Under the pieces are notes generated by a model, which saw nothing but the letters and a program-made list of their open reading frames with translations, was not told the origin of the DNA and searched no databases. From assembly GCA_946886405.1 (NCBI GenBank), contig CAMPIO010000047.1, forward strand, positions 1 through 26,269: a stretch of 26,269 nucleotides of DNA, given 5' to 3'. Below are positions 7,540 through 15,724 of the stretch, one piece after another (within the stretch, counting starts at the first letter, position 1; the number at the start of each line of letters is the position of its first letter). The stretch comes from an uncultured Pseudoxanthomonas sp. (lineage in GTDB: Bacteria; Pseudomonadota; Gammaproteobacteria; Xanthomonadales; Xanthomonadaceae). The translations under genes were made by a program, and so were the position numbers.

Positions 7540-7920
7540 ATGCCGCTGGTCACCCTCACCGTCCGCGCACCGAAGGACGTCGCGTTCAAGTCATCCGTTC
7601 TCGATGCGGTACACGCCGCCCTGGTCGCCTCCGGCGTGCCGGCGACCGATCGTTTCCAGCGCGTGCTGGAGCTGTCGGCGGAGGATTTCCGTTTCGATCC
7701 CGGCTATCCGGACGTGGCAGGCGCGCGCAACGACGATTTCGCGCTGATCGAGATCCTGTGGTCGGCGGGCCGCAGCGTGAAGGTCAAGAAGGCACTGCTG
7801 GCCGATCTGATGCAGCGCCTGCAGGCGGCCGGCCGCGATCCCGAGAACGTCATGGTGTGCTTCAAGGAAACCACGTGGGAAAACTGGGCGTTCGCGGGTG
7901 GACGCCTGATCCACACCTGA
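7540..7920 (+). CDS. Tautomerase-family protein (4-oxalocrotonate tautomerase-like)
   Basis: This 126-residue protein has the Tautomerase_2-like layout, with the catalytic Pro directly after the initiator Met (MPLVTLTV) so that it becomes the N-terminal base after Met removal. The order beta strand, long helix (SSVLDAVHAALVASG), and the closing FKETTWENWAFAGG stretch are characteristic of this family. It should be a small cytoplasmic trimer acting on an enol/keto substrate that cannot be named from sequence. GGGAG stands at suitable distance from the ATG. It is alone between a terminator on the left and a convergent EF-hand gene on the right. Confidence 0.85.
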   Translation: MPLVTLTVRAPKDVAFKSSVLDAVHAALVASGVPATDRFQRVLELSAEDFRFDPGYPDVAGARNDDFALIEILWSAGRSVKVKKALLADLMQRLQAAGRDPENVMVCFKETTWENWAFAGGRLIHT

Positions 7921-7926
7921 CGTCAT

Positions 7927-8259
7927 TCAGCGCGGCGGCGCCGCCAGTTCCTTCGCGCTGAGGAATCCATCGCCGTCGACATCCTGCCGCTTGAAGCGAT
8001 CGGCGAGCTGCGCCAGGTGCGCGTCGCGGGTAATCGGTTTGCCGCGGCGGCCGGGGAGTTCGTCGACGGACAGCACGCCATCGCGGTTGCGGTCCATGCC
8101 GTCGAAGGCGTAGCTCATCCACGCCTGGTACTCGGCCAGGCTGACGCGGCCGTCGCGGTCGGTGTCCATGCGCGCGAGATAGTCGCCGGTGGCGGTGACC
8201 TGGGCCAGCGCGGCGCCCGGCAGGAGGGCGAGTACAAGGAAGGAGGGCAGGAGGCGCAT
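7927..8259 (-). CDS. Exported EF-hand calcium-binding protein
   Basis: The 110-residue precursor has a signal peptide (MRLLPSFLVLALLPGAALA, cleavage before QVTATG) and three EF-hand loops: DTDRDGRVSLAE, DRNRDGVLSVDE and DVDGDGFLSAKE. Each loop has D at positions 1, 3 and 5 or an equivalent (N in the second), and E at 12, so all should bind Ca2+. The loop spacing suggests one pair plus a single third hand. The reading frame is open upstream to 8529, but the start at 8259 begins the signal peptide. It is divergent from an ABC ATPase and convergent with the tautomerase, six bases between stops. Role unknown; small periplasmic EF-hand proteins of this kind are common in Xanthomonadaceae. Confidence 0.88.
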   Translation of the reverse strand: MRLLPSFLVLALLPGAALAQVTATGDYLARMDTDRDGRVSLAEYQAWMSYAFDGMDRNRDGVLSVDELPGRRGKPITRDAHLAQLADRFKRQDVDGDGFLSAKELAAPPR

Positions 8260-8341
8260 GCCCGCATTGTAGGGCCGGCGGATGCACCCGTTGCCCGCGA
8301 CGATTCGGGTACGCTGCACGGCAACCGCTCCCCACCCCGCG

Positions 8342-9175
8342 ATGAACCTGCCTGCATCTCCCGCCGCCGTCACGCCCGCGGCCCCGCTGTTCGAACTGGA
8401 CCGCGCCACCGTCGTGCGCGGCACCGTCCGCGTGCTGCGTGAGGTGTCGCTGACCATTCCCGTGGGCCAGCACACGGCCATCCTCGGCCCCAACGGGGGC
8501 GGCAAATCGACCTTCATCAAGCTGATCAACCGCGAGCTTTACCCGCTGGCGCGCGAGGGCGATGCGCCGGTGAAGGTGTTCGGCCTGCGCCGCTGGAACG
8601 TCAATGAACTGCGCAACCGCCTGGGCATGGTGACCAGCGACCTGACCCGCGACCTGCAGCAGATGCCGTACCTGCGCGCGGAGGATGCGGTGGTCACCGG
8701 CTTCTTCTCCAGCTTCGTGGTGCCATCGCACCGTCAGGTCGATGCCGGCATGCGCGCCCGGGCACGCCGCGCCCTGGACGACGTCCGTGCGCTGGCGCTG
8801 GCCGATCGCCCGGTCGCCGAGCTCTCCCCGGGCGAGATGCGGCGCGTGCTGATCGCGCGCGCCCTGGTGCACGAACCCGAGGCCCTGCTGCTGGACGAAC
8901 CCACCGCCGGCCTGGACCTGGTGGCGCGGCAGCATTTCCTCGGCCTGATGCGCGCGCTGGCACAACGCGGCATCACCCTGGTGCTGGTGACGCACCATAT
9001 CGAAGAGATCATTCCGGAAATCGACCGCGTGCTGCTGCTGCGCGATGGTGCGATCCACGCCGATGGCGATCGTGCGGCGACGCTGACCGACGCCCGCCTC
9101 AGCCACACGTTCGGCGGACCGGTACGCGTACGCCACGAAGGCGGCTTCTACCGTGCGGAGCCCGACCATGCCTGA
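8342..9175 (+). CDS. ABC transporter ATP-binding protein
   Basis: This 277-residue nucleotide-binding domain protein has Walker [10 protein letters not shown] (residues 49-57), signature [13 protein letters not shown], Walker [13 protein letters not shown] and H-loop LVTHH. No membrane helices are present, and no permease or binding-protein gene is adjacent, so it is an orphan ATPase in this context. It may work with distant partners or act outside transport, like ModF/YlmA-type soluble ATPases; the sequence does not decide. The ATG at 8342 is preferred to one at 8282 because upstream residues do not belong to the domain. The last codons overlap mutM by 8 bases, so translation of the two is likely coupled. 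A lone TANNNT -10 (TACGCT, 8310-8315) lies upstream. Confidence 0.9.
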   Translation: MNLPASPAAVTPAAPLFELDRATVVRGTVRVLREVSLTIPVGQHTAILGPNGGGKSTFIKLINRELYPLAREGDAPVKVFGLRRWNVNELRNRLGMVTSDLTRDLQQMPYLRAEDAVVTGFFSSFVVPSHRQVDAGMRARARRALDDVRALALADRPVAELSPGEMRRVLIARALVHEPEALLLDEPTAGLDLVARQHFLGLMRALAQRGITLVLVTHHIEEIIPEIDRVLLLRDGAIHADGDRAATLTDARLSHTFGGPVRVRHEGGFYRAEPDHA

Positions 9176-9986
9176 GTTGCCCGAGGTCGAGACCACCCGC
9201 CGCGGCCTGGCACCGCACATCGAAGGCCGGCGCATCCAGGCGGTGACGCTGCGCCGTCCCGACCTGCGCTGGCCGATTCCGCCCGAAATCACGCATGCCC
9301 TGCCCGGGCAACGCATCGACGCCGTGCGCCGGCGCGCCAAGTACCTGCTGATGGACACGGCGGCGGGCAGTGCCCTGTTGCATCTGGGCATGTCGGGCAG
9401 CCTGCGCGTGCTGCCCGCGACCACGCCAGTGACGGCGCACGACCATGTGGACATCGCGCTGGACGGCGTGGAGGGGCGCGTGTTGCGCTTCAACGATCCG
9501 CGCCGCTTCGGCTGCCTGCTGTGGCAGCCGGTGGGCGAGATCCACCCGCTGCTGCGCGGCCTGGGGCCCGAGCCGCTGTCGGACGCCTTCGACGGCGACT
9601 ACCTGTTCGCCCTGAGCCGTGGCCGCAAGGCGCCGGTGAAGACCTTCCTGATGGACCAGGCCGTGGTGGTGGGCGTGGGCAACATCTATGCGGCCGAGAG
9701 CCTGTTCCGGGCCGGCATCTCGCCGCTCCGCGCGGCCGGCAAGGTGTCGCGGGACCGTTACGTAGCGCTGGCCGGGGCGGTGAAGGAGATCCTCGCGTAT
9801 GCGATCACCCGCGGCGGCACCACGCTGCGCGACTTCCTGAGTCCGGACGGCGCGCCGGGATACTTCGAACAGGAACTGTCGGCCTACGGGCGCGGCGGCG
9901 AACCGTGCCCGCGCTGCGGCCGACCCATGAAGCACGCCACCATCGGCCAGCGCGCCACCGTATGGTGCGGCCACTGCCAGCGCTGA
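9168..9986 (+). CDS. mutM: Formamidopyrimidine-DNA glycosylase
   Basis: This base-excision repair enzyme removes 8-oxoguanine and formamidopyrimidines and cuts the abasic site. Its 272 residues match the family. The N-terminus [14 protein letters not shown] supplies the catalytic Pro (after Met removal) and Glu. The conserved lysine is in RRRAKYLLM, the helix-two-turn-helix region includes [13 protein letters not shown], and the C-terminal zinc finger has C247, C250, C267 and C270. The start at 9168 is fixed by the need for the Pro-Glu terminus; it lies within the end of the ABC ATPase gene. Confidence 0.97.
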   Translation: MPELPEVETTRRGLAPHIEGRRIQAVTLRRPDLRWPIPPEITHALPGQRIDAVRRRAKYLLMDTAAGSALLHLGMSGSLRVLPATTPVTAHDHVDIALDGVEGRVLRFNDPRRFGCLLWQPVGEIHPLLRGLGPEPLSDAFDGDYLFALSRGRKAPVKTFLMDQAVVVGVGNIYAAESLFRAGISPLRAAGKVSRDRYVALAGAVKEILAYAITRGGTTLRDFLSPDGAPGYFEQELSAYGRGGEPCPRCGRPMKHATIGQRATVWCGHCQR

Positions 9987-10007
9987 CCCTCGCGCAGCGT
10001 CGCCGTC

Positions 10008-10039
10008 CTCACGTCCCGTGAGACAAATGACGTTATATT
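10008..10039 (+). promoter_or_regulatory. Palindrome and possible -10 upstream of the ECF sigma gene
   Basis: CTCACG, TCC, CGTGAG at 10008-10022 is a perfect 6-bp-arm inverted repeat. TATATT at 10034-10039 fits a -10 element (TANNNT), placing a start about 20 bases before the ATG at 10067. No TTGNNN is found at -35; the palindrome occupies that place, so it could be an activator or ECF-type recognition site. It lacks a T-tract and so is unlikely to be a mutM terminator. Confidence 0.35.
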
Positions 10040-10066
10040 CGCGCCCTTGGCACGTGGGGAAGACGG

Positions 10067-10633
10067 ATGGCCGACGCACCTGACATCACTTTGTGGCTGG
10101 ACTCGGCCCGTAGCGGCGATCGCGCCGCGCTGGACCGCGTGCTGGCCACGCTGTACCAGGAATTGCACACCATGGCGCGCCGCCAACTGTCCGGCCAGCA
10201 CGGCTACACGCTGGACGCCACCGCGCTGGTGCACGAGTCCTACCTGAAGCTGCTCGGCTCCACCGGTACCGCCAAGTTCGAGGACCGCGCGCATTTCTTC
10301 GCCTATGCCGCCTCGTCGATGCGCAGCGTGGTGGTGGACTATGCGCGCAGCCGACTGGCGCGCAAGCGCGGCGGCGACCTCAAGCGCGTGGCCGACATCC
10401 CGGAAGAAGTCGAAGGCAACCTGCGCCTGGACGAGGACATGCTGGCGCTGAACGATGCGCTGGAGAAACTGGCCGCCGCCGACGAGCGCCTGGCCCAGGT
10501 GGTGGAGATGCGGTATTTCGCCGGCCTGTCGGAACTGGAGATCGCCGAACTGCTGCAGCGTTCCGAGCGCAGCATCCGCCGCGACTGGCAGAAGGCGCGG
10601 CTGTTCCTGCTGTCGGCGATGGCGGACACCTGA
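10067..10633 (+). CDS. ECF sigma factor of the ECF43-like, kinase-linked group
   Basis: The 188-residue sigma factor has region 2 (about residues 20-95, with YQELHTMARRQL, DATALVHESYLKL and FFAYAASSMRSVVVDYAR) and region 4 (about 125-185, with RYFAGLSELEIAELLQRSERSIRRDWQKARLFL). The TALVHE and region 4 patterns match the subfamily encoded next to Ser/Thr kinases (EcfK of Xanthomonas citri, EcfP of Vibrio parahaemolyticus). In that family the kinase activates the sigma factor by phosphorylating a region-2 threonine; T52 in DATALVHE is the candidate here. No anti-sigma gene is adjacent; the kinase gene starts 24 bases downstream. GGGGAAG precedes the ATG. Confidence 0.9.
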   Translation: MADAPDITLWLDSARSGDRAALDRVLATLYQELHTMARRQLSGQHGYTLDATALVHESYLKLLGSTGTAKFEDRAHFFAYAASSMRSVVVDYARSRLARKRGGDLKRVADIPEEVEGNLRLDEDMLALNDALEKLAAADERLAQVVEMRYFAGLSELEIAELLQRSERSIRRDWQKARLFLLSAMADT

Positions 10634-10657
10634 GCCAGGCACGCCCGCGCCGCACCG

Positions 10658-13462
10658 ATGGACGTCGAACGCTGGAAACGCCTGTCACCGCTGCTGGACG
10701 TCCTGCTGGAGCTGGAGCCGGAGGCGCGCGCGGACCAATTGCAGATCCTGCGCGCGGATGATCCCGACGCCGCGCGCGAGCTCGAAAAACTGCTCGCGCT
10801 GGAAGAGGAAGGCGACGGCTTCATCGACCAGCCGCTGATCGACAAGCCCGGCCAGCTGAAACCCGGCATGCGGGTGGGCCCTTACCAGCTGGAGTCGCTG
10901 CTGGGCGAAGGTGGCATGGGCCTGGTCTGGCTGGCTACCCGCGCGGATGGTCTCTACAAGCGCCGGGTCGCGCTGAAGCTGTTGCGCCCCGGGCTGGCCG
11001 ATCCGAACCTGCGGCTGCGTTTCACCCGCGAGCGCGAGATCCTCGCGCGCCTCGAACATCCCAACATCGCGCGCCTGCTCGACGCCGGCATCGGCAGCGA
11101 GGGCCAGCCCTACCTGGCGCTGGAATATGTCGAAGGCGTGTCGATCACCGACTACTGCCTGGCCAACAACGTGGGACTGGACGCGCGGCTGGCGCTGTTC
11201 CTGCAGGTCTGCGAAGCCGTCAGCCACGCGCATGCGAACCTGATCGTCCACCGCGACCTCAAACCGTCCAACATCCTGGTCACGCCGACCGGCGACGTGC
11301 GCCTGCTGGATTTCGGCATCGCCAAGCTGCTCGACGACCCGGAGCCGGCGCCGGTGCATCCGCGCACCGAAGTCCGCGCCTTCACCCTGCACTACGCCGC
11401 GCCGGAACAGGTGCGCGGCGAACTCGTCACCACCATGACCGATGTGTATTCGCTCGGCGTGGTGCTGTACGAGCTGATCGCCGGCACCAAGCCCTACCGC
11501 CTGCGCCGGCAGACCGACGCCGAATGGGAGCAGGCCATCCTGGCGGTGGAACCGCTCAAGCCCTCGGTCGCCACCCTGCGCACCACCGATGGCAGCCGCA
11601 GCCGCTGTCCCGAGGCCCGCCGCACGTCGCGCAAGCTGTCCGGTGACCTCGACAACATCACCCTGAAGGCGCTGCAGAAGTTGCCTGAGCAGCGCTACGC
11701 CTCGGTGGAAGCGCTGTCGCTGGACCTGCAGCGGCATATAGAAGGTCGTCCTGTGCATGCGCGCGCACAGAGCGTGGGTTATCGGCTGAACAAGTACCTC
11801 GTGCGTCACCGCTGGGCGCTGGGTACGGGCGTGGTGGTGGCGACCGTGCTGGTGGCCGCCCTGGCCGCCAGTGTGTGGCAGGGCCGGCAGGCGATGCGCG
11901 AAACCGCGCGCGCGCAGGCGATGCAGGACTTCGTGATCGGCCTGTTCGACAACGCGGCCGGGTCGCAGCAGGGCAGCACGTTCGACGCGCGCGAACTGCT
12001 GGCAGCCGGCGAGCGCCGGGGTGAACGCGAACTCGCCGACCAGCCCCGTGCACAGGCCGAGTTGCTCGGGGTGATCGCGCGTCTGCGCCTGGGCCTGGGC
12101 GATTACCACGAGTCCCTCGCGCTGCTGGAAAAGCAATCACGCGTGCTGGCAGTCACCGACGACGCGCCCGACAGCCTCCGCCTGCAGGCGGCCACGCAGC
12201 ACGGCCGGGTGTTGCGCCTGCTGGGCCGCTCCCGGCAGTGCGTGCAGGTGATGGTACCGATGGAAACGCGCCTGCCTTCGCTTGAATCGCGTCTGCCGTT
12301 GCGGGTGGCGGAGTTCCAGTCGCAGAACGGACGCTGCCGCGCGGATGCCGGCGAGAAGCAGCTCGCCCGGCAGATGTTCGACCGCTCGCTGGATATCCGC
12401 CGCAACCTGAAGGACGAAGCCGGTGTCGCCGAGAACATGCGCGACCTGGCCCAGCTCGACGTCGAACTGGGCAATGCCGACGCCGGCGCACGCGGCTACC
12501 TCGCCGCCCTGGCGCACCTGGGGGCACATGGTCACGCGCGGCATCCGCTGGCCATCGAGATCCAGCGCAGCCTGGCGCTGCTGTACCGCAATCGCGGCGA
12601 GACAGAAGAGGCGCTGGCGGCGTTCCGGCGCGCCCGCGCGTTGTCGGAGGATATCCATGGCCCGCGCCATCCGCTGACCCAGGCGCTTCGCCGGCACATC
12701 GCGGCGGTGCAGGTCGACATGGGCCAGTTGCGCGAAGCCGATGAGGAGTTGCGCCGCCTGCATGCGATGACACTGGAATCGCTGGGCCCCCATCATCGCG
12801 ACACGGCCTCGAGCTGGAATTCCATGGGCATCATCGCGTGGGAGCGGGGCGACAACGAGACCGCCGTGCGCGACGTCGCGCGTGCCGTGGCGATCTGGCG
12901 CGAGAACGAGAGCCTGCAGATCCTGCCGGGCGGCCTGTTCAACTACGGCATGGTGCTGTACAGCGCCGGTCGCTACGACGAAGCGCTGGCCGCACTCGAA
13001 GAGTCGCGGCAGATGCGGGTGACCACGATCGGCGCCAGCCACGCACTGATCGGCGAGACCGACCGCATGATCGGCGAAGTGCTGGCCGCGAAGGGCGACC
13101 TGAAGGGCGCCACCCAACGCTTCGATCGCGCCGTACGGCTGACGCGCGTGGGCTTCGGCCCCGACCATCCGCGCACCTGGTTCGCGCAACTGTCGATGGC
13201 GCGCCAGCTGACGCGCCTGCACCGGCCGCAGGACGCGATCACGCCCCTGCAGACACTCGCGGCGCACGAGGGAGGCGGCAGCGAGGCGCCCAAGCTGCGC
13301 TGGCTGGCGCGCGCCTACCTGGCCGAAGCGCGCTGTGGCCTGGGCGAGAAAGAACGCGCGCGCCGTGAGCTCGATGCGCTCGCCAGCGAACTGCGTGCCG
13401 CCCTGCCCGACGGCGGCATCATCCCGCGTGAAGTGGCCGACTTGCGCAGTGCCTGCCGCTGA
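10658..13462 (+). CDS. Transmembrane Ser/Thr protein kinase with TPR-rich C-terminal domain (PknS-like)
   Basis: The 934-residue kinase has a charged N-terminal extension (1-70), then a Hanks-type catalytic domain: glycine loop GEGGMG (83-88), ATP lysine K107 in VALK, catalytic HRDLKPSN (198-205), DFG (218-220) and APE (248-250). One membrane helix spans about 387-405. The rest, about 520 residues, is helical TPR-like repeats (e.g. ALAAFRRARALSEDIHGPRHP, then ALAALEESRQM), probably periplasmic and sensing or protein-binding. All catalytic motifs are intact. It is co-transcribed with the sigma gene, and no Shine-Dalgarno is evident before its ATG, so coupling is possible. In X. citri the EcfK-PknS pair induces type VI secretion during amoeba predation; the same role here is inference. 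Confidence 0.92.
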   Translation: MDVERWKRLSPLLDVLLELEPEARADQLQILRADDPDAARELEKLLALEEEGDGFIDQPLIDKPGQLKPGMRVGPYQLESLLGEGGMGLVWLATRADGLYKRRVALKLLRPGLADPNLRLRFTREREILARLEHPNIARLLDAGIGSEGQPYLALEYVEGVSITDYCLANNVGLDARLALFLQVCEAVSHAHANLIVHRDLKPSNILVTPTGDVRLLDFGIAKLLDDPEPAPVHPRTEVRAFTLHYAAPEQVRGELVTTMTDVYSLGVVLYELIAGTKPYRLRRQTDAEWEQAILAVEPLKPSVATLRTTDGSRSRCPEARRTSRKLSGDLDNITLKALQKLPEQRYASVEALSLDLQRHIEGRPVHARAQSVGYRLNKYLVRHRWALGTGVVVATVLVAALAASVWQGRQAMRETARAQAMQDFVIGLFDNAAGSQQGSTFDARELLAAGERRGERELADQPRAQAELLGVIARLRLGLGDYHESLALLEKQSRVLAVTDDAPDSLRLQAATQHGRVLRLLGRSRQCVQVMVPMETRLPSLESRLPLRVAEFQSQNGRCRADAGEKQLARQMFDRSLDIRRNLKDEAGVAENMRDLAQLDVELGNADAGARGYLAALAHLGAHGHARHPLAIEIQRSLALLYRNRGETEEALAAFRRARALSEDIHGPRHPLTQALRRHIAAVQVDMGQLREADEELRRLHAMTLESLGPHHRDTASSWNSMGIIAWERGDNETAVRDVARAVAIWRENESLQILPGGLFNYGMVLYSAGRYDEALAALEESRQMRVTTIGASHALIGETDRMIGEVLAAKGDLKGATQRFDRAVRLTRVGFGPDHPRTWFAQLSMARQLTRLHRPQDAITPLQTLAAHEGGGSEAPKLRWLARAYLAEARCGLGEKERARRELDALASELRAALPDGGIIPREVADLRSACR

Positions 13463-13475
13463 CGCCACTCAGCGG
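13456..13475. terminator. Hairpin between convergent kinase and tdk genes
   Basis: CCGCTGA (13456-13462, including the kinase stop) pairs with TCAGCGG (13469-13475) over a 6-base loop. It stands 8 bases from the tdk stop. No T-run follows on either strand, so termination efficiency is doubtful; it may simply protect 3' ends. Confidence 0.4.
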
Positions 13476-13482
13476 AGACTGC

Positions 13483-14106
13483 TCAACCCAACGGGAGGTC
13501 GGGCTGCAGCGGGTCGATGCGTCCTTCCCCGCGTGCGATCTTCTTGAACTCGGCGCGACTGACCGACACATAGCGTTCGTTGCCACCGATCTCCACCTGC
13601 GGACCGTCCTGCACCGCCAGACCCTGCTCGTTGACGCGCACGGTCATGATGGCTTTCTTGCCGGTGTGGCAGATCGTCTTGATCTCGCTCATCTCGTCAG
13701 CCCAGGCGAGCAGGTATTGGCTGCCCTCGAACAGCTCGCCCCGGAAATCCGTGCGCAGTCCGTAGCACAGCACCGGGATACGCAGTGTGTCCACCACTTC
13801 ACTCAGCTGCCAGACCTGTGCGCGCGTGAGGAACTGGGCCTCGTCCACCAGCACGCAGTCGAGCTTGCCGTGCGCCGCAATGTCGTCGCGTATCCAGCGC
13901 TCGAGATCGTCGTCGCGCTCGAACGCCACCGCGTCGGCGCGCAACCCGATCCGCGACGCCACCACACCGGTACCCGCACGGTCGTCCAGCCGCGGAGTCA
14001 GGATCGCGACGCGCATGCCGCGCTCGCGGTAGTTGTGCGCGGATTGCAGCAGCGTGGTGGTCTTCCCGGCATTCATCGCCGAGTAGTAGAAATAGAGCTT
14101 GGCCAT
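13483..14106 (-). CDS. tdk: Thymidine kinase (type II)
   Basis: It phosphorylates thymidine and deoxyuridine with ATP in the salvage pathway, in the cytoplasm. The 207 residues carry the P-loop [13 protein letters not shown], the catalytic DE in [24 protein letters not shown], and the lasso region with [11 protein letters not shown]. The four zinc ligands of E. coli Tdk are mostly replaced: the CVCG pair reads CHTG (one Cys left), and in the YVSVCRKH segment both ligands are changed (YVSVSRAE). The enzyme probably works without structural zinc, as seen by eye only. It is convergent with the kinase gene. Confidence 0.95.
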   Translation of the reverse strand: MAKLYFYYSAMNAGKTTTLLQSAHNYRERGMRVAILTPRLDDRAGTGVVASRIGLRADAVAFERDDDLERWIRDDIAAHGKLDCVLVDEAQFLTRAQVWQLSEVVDTLRIPVLCYGLRTDFRGELFEGSQYLLAWADEMSEIKTICHTGKKAIMTVRVNEQGLAVQDGPQVEIGGNERYVSVSRAEFKKIARGEGRIDPLQPDLPLG

Positions 14107-14136
14107 GCCGCCATTGTAAAGGGGCCGGCCAATCCG

Positions 14137-14871
14137 TTACTCGCCTTTTGGCGGCGCCACCTGTTCGACATCGCCCACGTCCACCTTGCCTTCCGGCGGC
14201 GCCCGCCACTGCGCATCCTGCCAGGCCCGGTACTTCTCAGGGTCCCAGAACGTGGGGGAGAAGAACCGGCTTCCGTCGATCCGCATCTCGTGCCCGTGGT
14301 TGTCGTAAAGCCTGACTTCGCGCGGCGGCGCGACGGTTCTCGCCGACCACTTGATGTCACGCAGGCGACGCTGCATGTGGCGATCCAGGCGGTCACGGGC
14401 AACCCCGTCGCCATACTCCGCCAGGCGCGCCGGACCTTCCTGCAGCGCGCGTGCCTGGTCGGCGGCATCCAACGCTTTCCAGTAACGTTCACGCACGCCG
14501 ACGAACACGGCATACCCGCGCTCGGCCGCGATGTCCGCCCACGTGTACGCCGACGCACGATCCGTCGGCGCGCCCTCGCCCTTCCAGTCCATCTCCGCCA
14601 GCATGGCTTGCGAGGGCTTGTCGCCATACCAGGCGGCTTTCAGGAACTCGGCGCGTGCAAGCACGGCATCGCCTGCCGCGTACGCCTCCCAGCCGAGTCT
14701 CCGGTGCTTCATGTCGGGATGTGCGTCAAGGAAAGTCTGGCTGCTCAACGTGAGCTGTTCCTTGCGCGACAACGGTGCCGTCGCCTCCTGCGCATATGCC
14801 AACGGCGCCGATACCATCAGCATCGCGAGCACGCATGACGCAATCCGACGACCACCTGCTATTTCAACCAT
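14137..14871 (-). CDS. Exported Sel1-like repeat protein (copy A)
   Basis: The 244-residue protein has a signal peptide (SCVLAMLMVSAPLAYA, cleavage before QEAT). A Sel1/TPR-like helical block follows with LLFDAHPDMKHRRLG-type and YAAGDAVLARAEFLKAAWYG segments and DRASAYTWADIAAERGY. The C-terminal part is a conserved domain with WDPEKYRAWQDAQWRAPPEGKVDVGDVE. Start choice is decided by a perfect AGGAGG (14879-14884) seven bases before the ATG at 14871; a longer GTG start at 14895 would swallow this site. It is paralogous to the next gene (same order of motifs throughout). Function unknown; Sel1 repeats are usually protein-interaction surfaces. It is probably in one transcript with copy B. Confidence 0.82.
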   Translation of the reverse strand: MVEIAGGRRIASCVLAMLMVSAPLAYAQEATAPLSRKEQLTLSSQTFLDAHPDMKHRRLGWEAYAAGDAVLARAEFLKAAWYGDKPSQAMLAEMDWKGEGAPTDRASAYTWADIAAERGYAVFVGVRERYWKALDAADQARALQEGPARLAEYGDGVARDRLDRHMQRRLRDIKWSARTVAPPREVRLYDNHGHEMRIDGSRFFSPTFWDPEKYRAWQDAQWRAPPEGKVDVGDVEQVAPPKGE

Positions 14872-14878
14872 CCAACGG

Positions 14879-14884
14879 CCTCCT
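14879..14884 (-). promoter_or_regulatory. Strong ribosome-binding site fixing the start of Sel1-like copy A
   Basis: AGGAGG on the minus strand with a 7-base spacer to the ATG at 14869-14871. It lies inside the longer open frame that would begin at GTG 14895, and so argues for the shorter protein. Confidence 0.75.
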
Positions 14885-14904
14885 GCCTGTTCCACCGCCG
14901 CAGT

Positions 14905-15630
14905 CTACCTTGACGGCTGGGGCTCTACCGGTTCCGCCGGTTCTACCGTCTCCACGTCACCGACACGGACGCGTCCTTTCAGTGGCGCCTTCCACAGCGC
15001 GTCCTGCAGTTCCCAGTACTTCTCCGGTTGCCAGTACTTCGGTGCGAAGTACTCGTCTCCGCGCAGTGTCATGCCGGTGCCTGCCATCGGACCCGTGTGG
15101 GGAATGATGGTGAGGTTGCCGACGAACCCGACCCGGCTGCCGGTGACGCGCCGCATTTCGCGCCGCAGCACCTTCTCCAGGCGCGGCTTGGCCACATCAT
15201 CACCGTACTCGGCGAGCAACGCCTGTCCGCGCGCGATCGCGTCGCGTTGTTGCGCCTCGTCCAGCACGCGCCAGAAGCCCTCACGGCGCACCAGGAAATC
15301 GTGGTACAGGCGTTCCGCCGCGATATCCATCCACGCATAGGCCAGCGGACGATCGACCGCGACACCGGTGCCGCTCCAGTACATTTCGGCGATGATCGCC
15401 TGAGCCGGCTTGTCGCCGTAGTGCGCCGCGCGCGTCAGCTCGGTCAACGCGGCAGCGTAATCCTTCTTTTCGTACGATCGCACGCCCTCGGCCCGCCAGC
15501 GCAGATCGGGATGCGCGGCGAGAAATCCCTCCGTCAGCACGGCCGGATCGATCTTCGCGTCCTGGGCGATGGCCGCCGGCATCGGCATGGCGATGAAGAC
15601 GAGGAGCGCCAGACGATGGAGACGGTTCAT
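14905..15630 (-). CDS. Exported Sel1-like repeat protein (copy B)
   Basis: This 241-residue paralogue of the neighbouring gene starts with a signal peptide (LALLVFIAMPMPAAIA, cleavage before QDAK). It shares AHPDLRWR, then YAAALTELTRAAHYGDKPAQAIIAEM, then GVAVDRPLAYAWMDIAAERLY, and ends with YWQPEKYWELQDALWKAPLKGRVRVGDVETVEP plus a proline-rich tail. The pair is best explained by tandem duplication followed by strong divergence. Genes are 33 bases apart. No function can be given; an exported scaffold or chaperone role would be typical for Sel1 proteins. It is divergent from rep. Confidence 0.82.
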   Translation of the reverse strand: MNRLHRLALLVFIAMPMPAAIAQDAKIDPAVLTEGFLAAHPDLRWRAEGVRSYEKKDYAAALTELTRAAHYGDKPAQAIIAEMYWSGTGVAVDRPLAYAWMDIAAERLYHDFLVRREGFWRVLDEAQQRDAIARGQALLAEYGDDVAKPRLEKVLRREMRRVTGSRVGFVGNLTIIPHTGPMAGTGMTLRGDEYFAPKYWQPEKYWELQDALWKAPLKGRVRVGDVETVEPAEPVEPQPSR

Positions 15631-15693
15631 GGGGCGACCTGCGCAGGGAGGTGGATGCAGGCCATGCTAGGAGAAGCCGGGCGCGGTTGTCTG

Positions 15694-15699
15694 TAAACT
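15694..15699 (+). promoter_or_regulatory. Possible -10 element of rep
   Basis: TAAACT fits the TANNNT -10 pattern, and transcription would begin near 15706. A start codon at 15701 would then lie before or at the transcript start, which supports the ATG at 15725. No good -35 was seen. Confidence 0.35.
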
Positions 15700-15724
15700 G
15701 ATGGCCTACGCAGAAGTACGCCCC

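Noticed and set aside
7480..7540. Promoter for the tautomerase gene (TAAGCT, 7507-7512)
   Set aside because: TAAGCT fits TANNNT, but the nearest TTG is only 13 bases upstream; too weak to list as a feature.
10685..12136. Frame of 483 codons antisense to the kinase gene
   Set aside because: Typical Q/R/H/A-rich shadow with no motif; the kinase on the other strand is certain.
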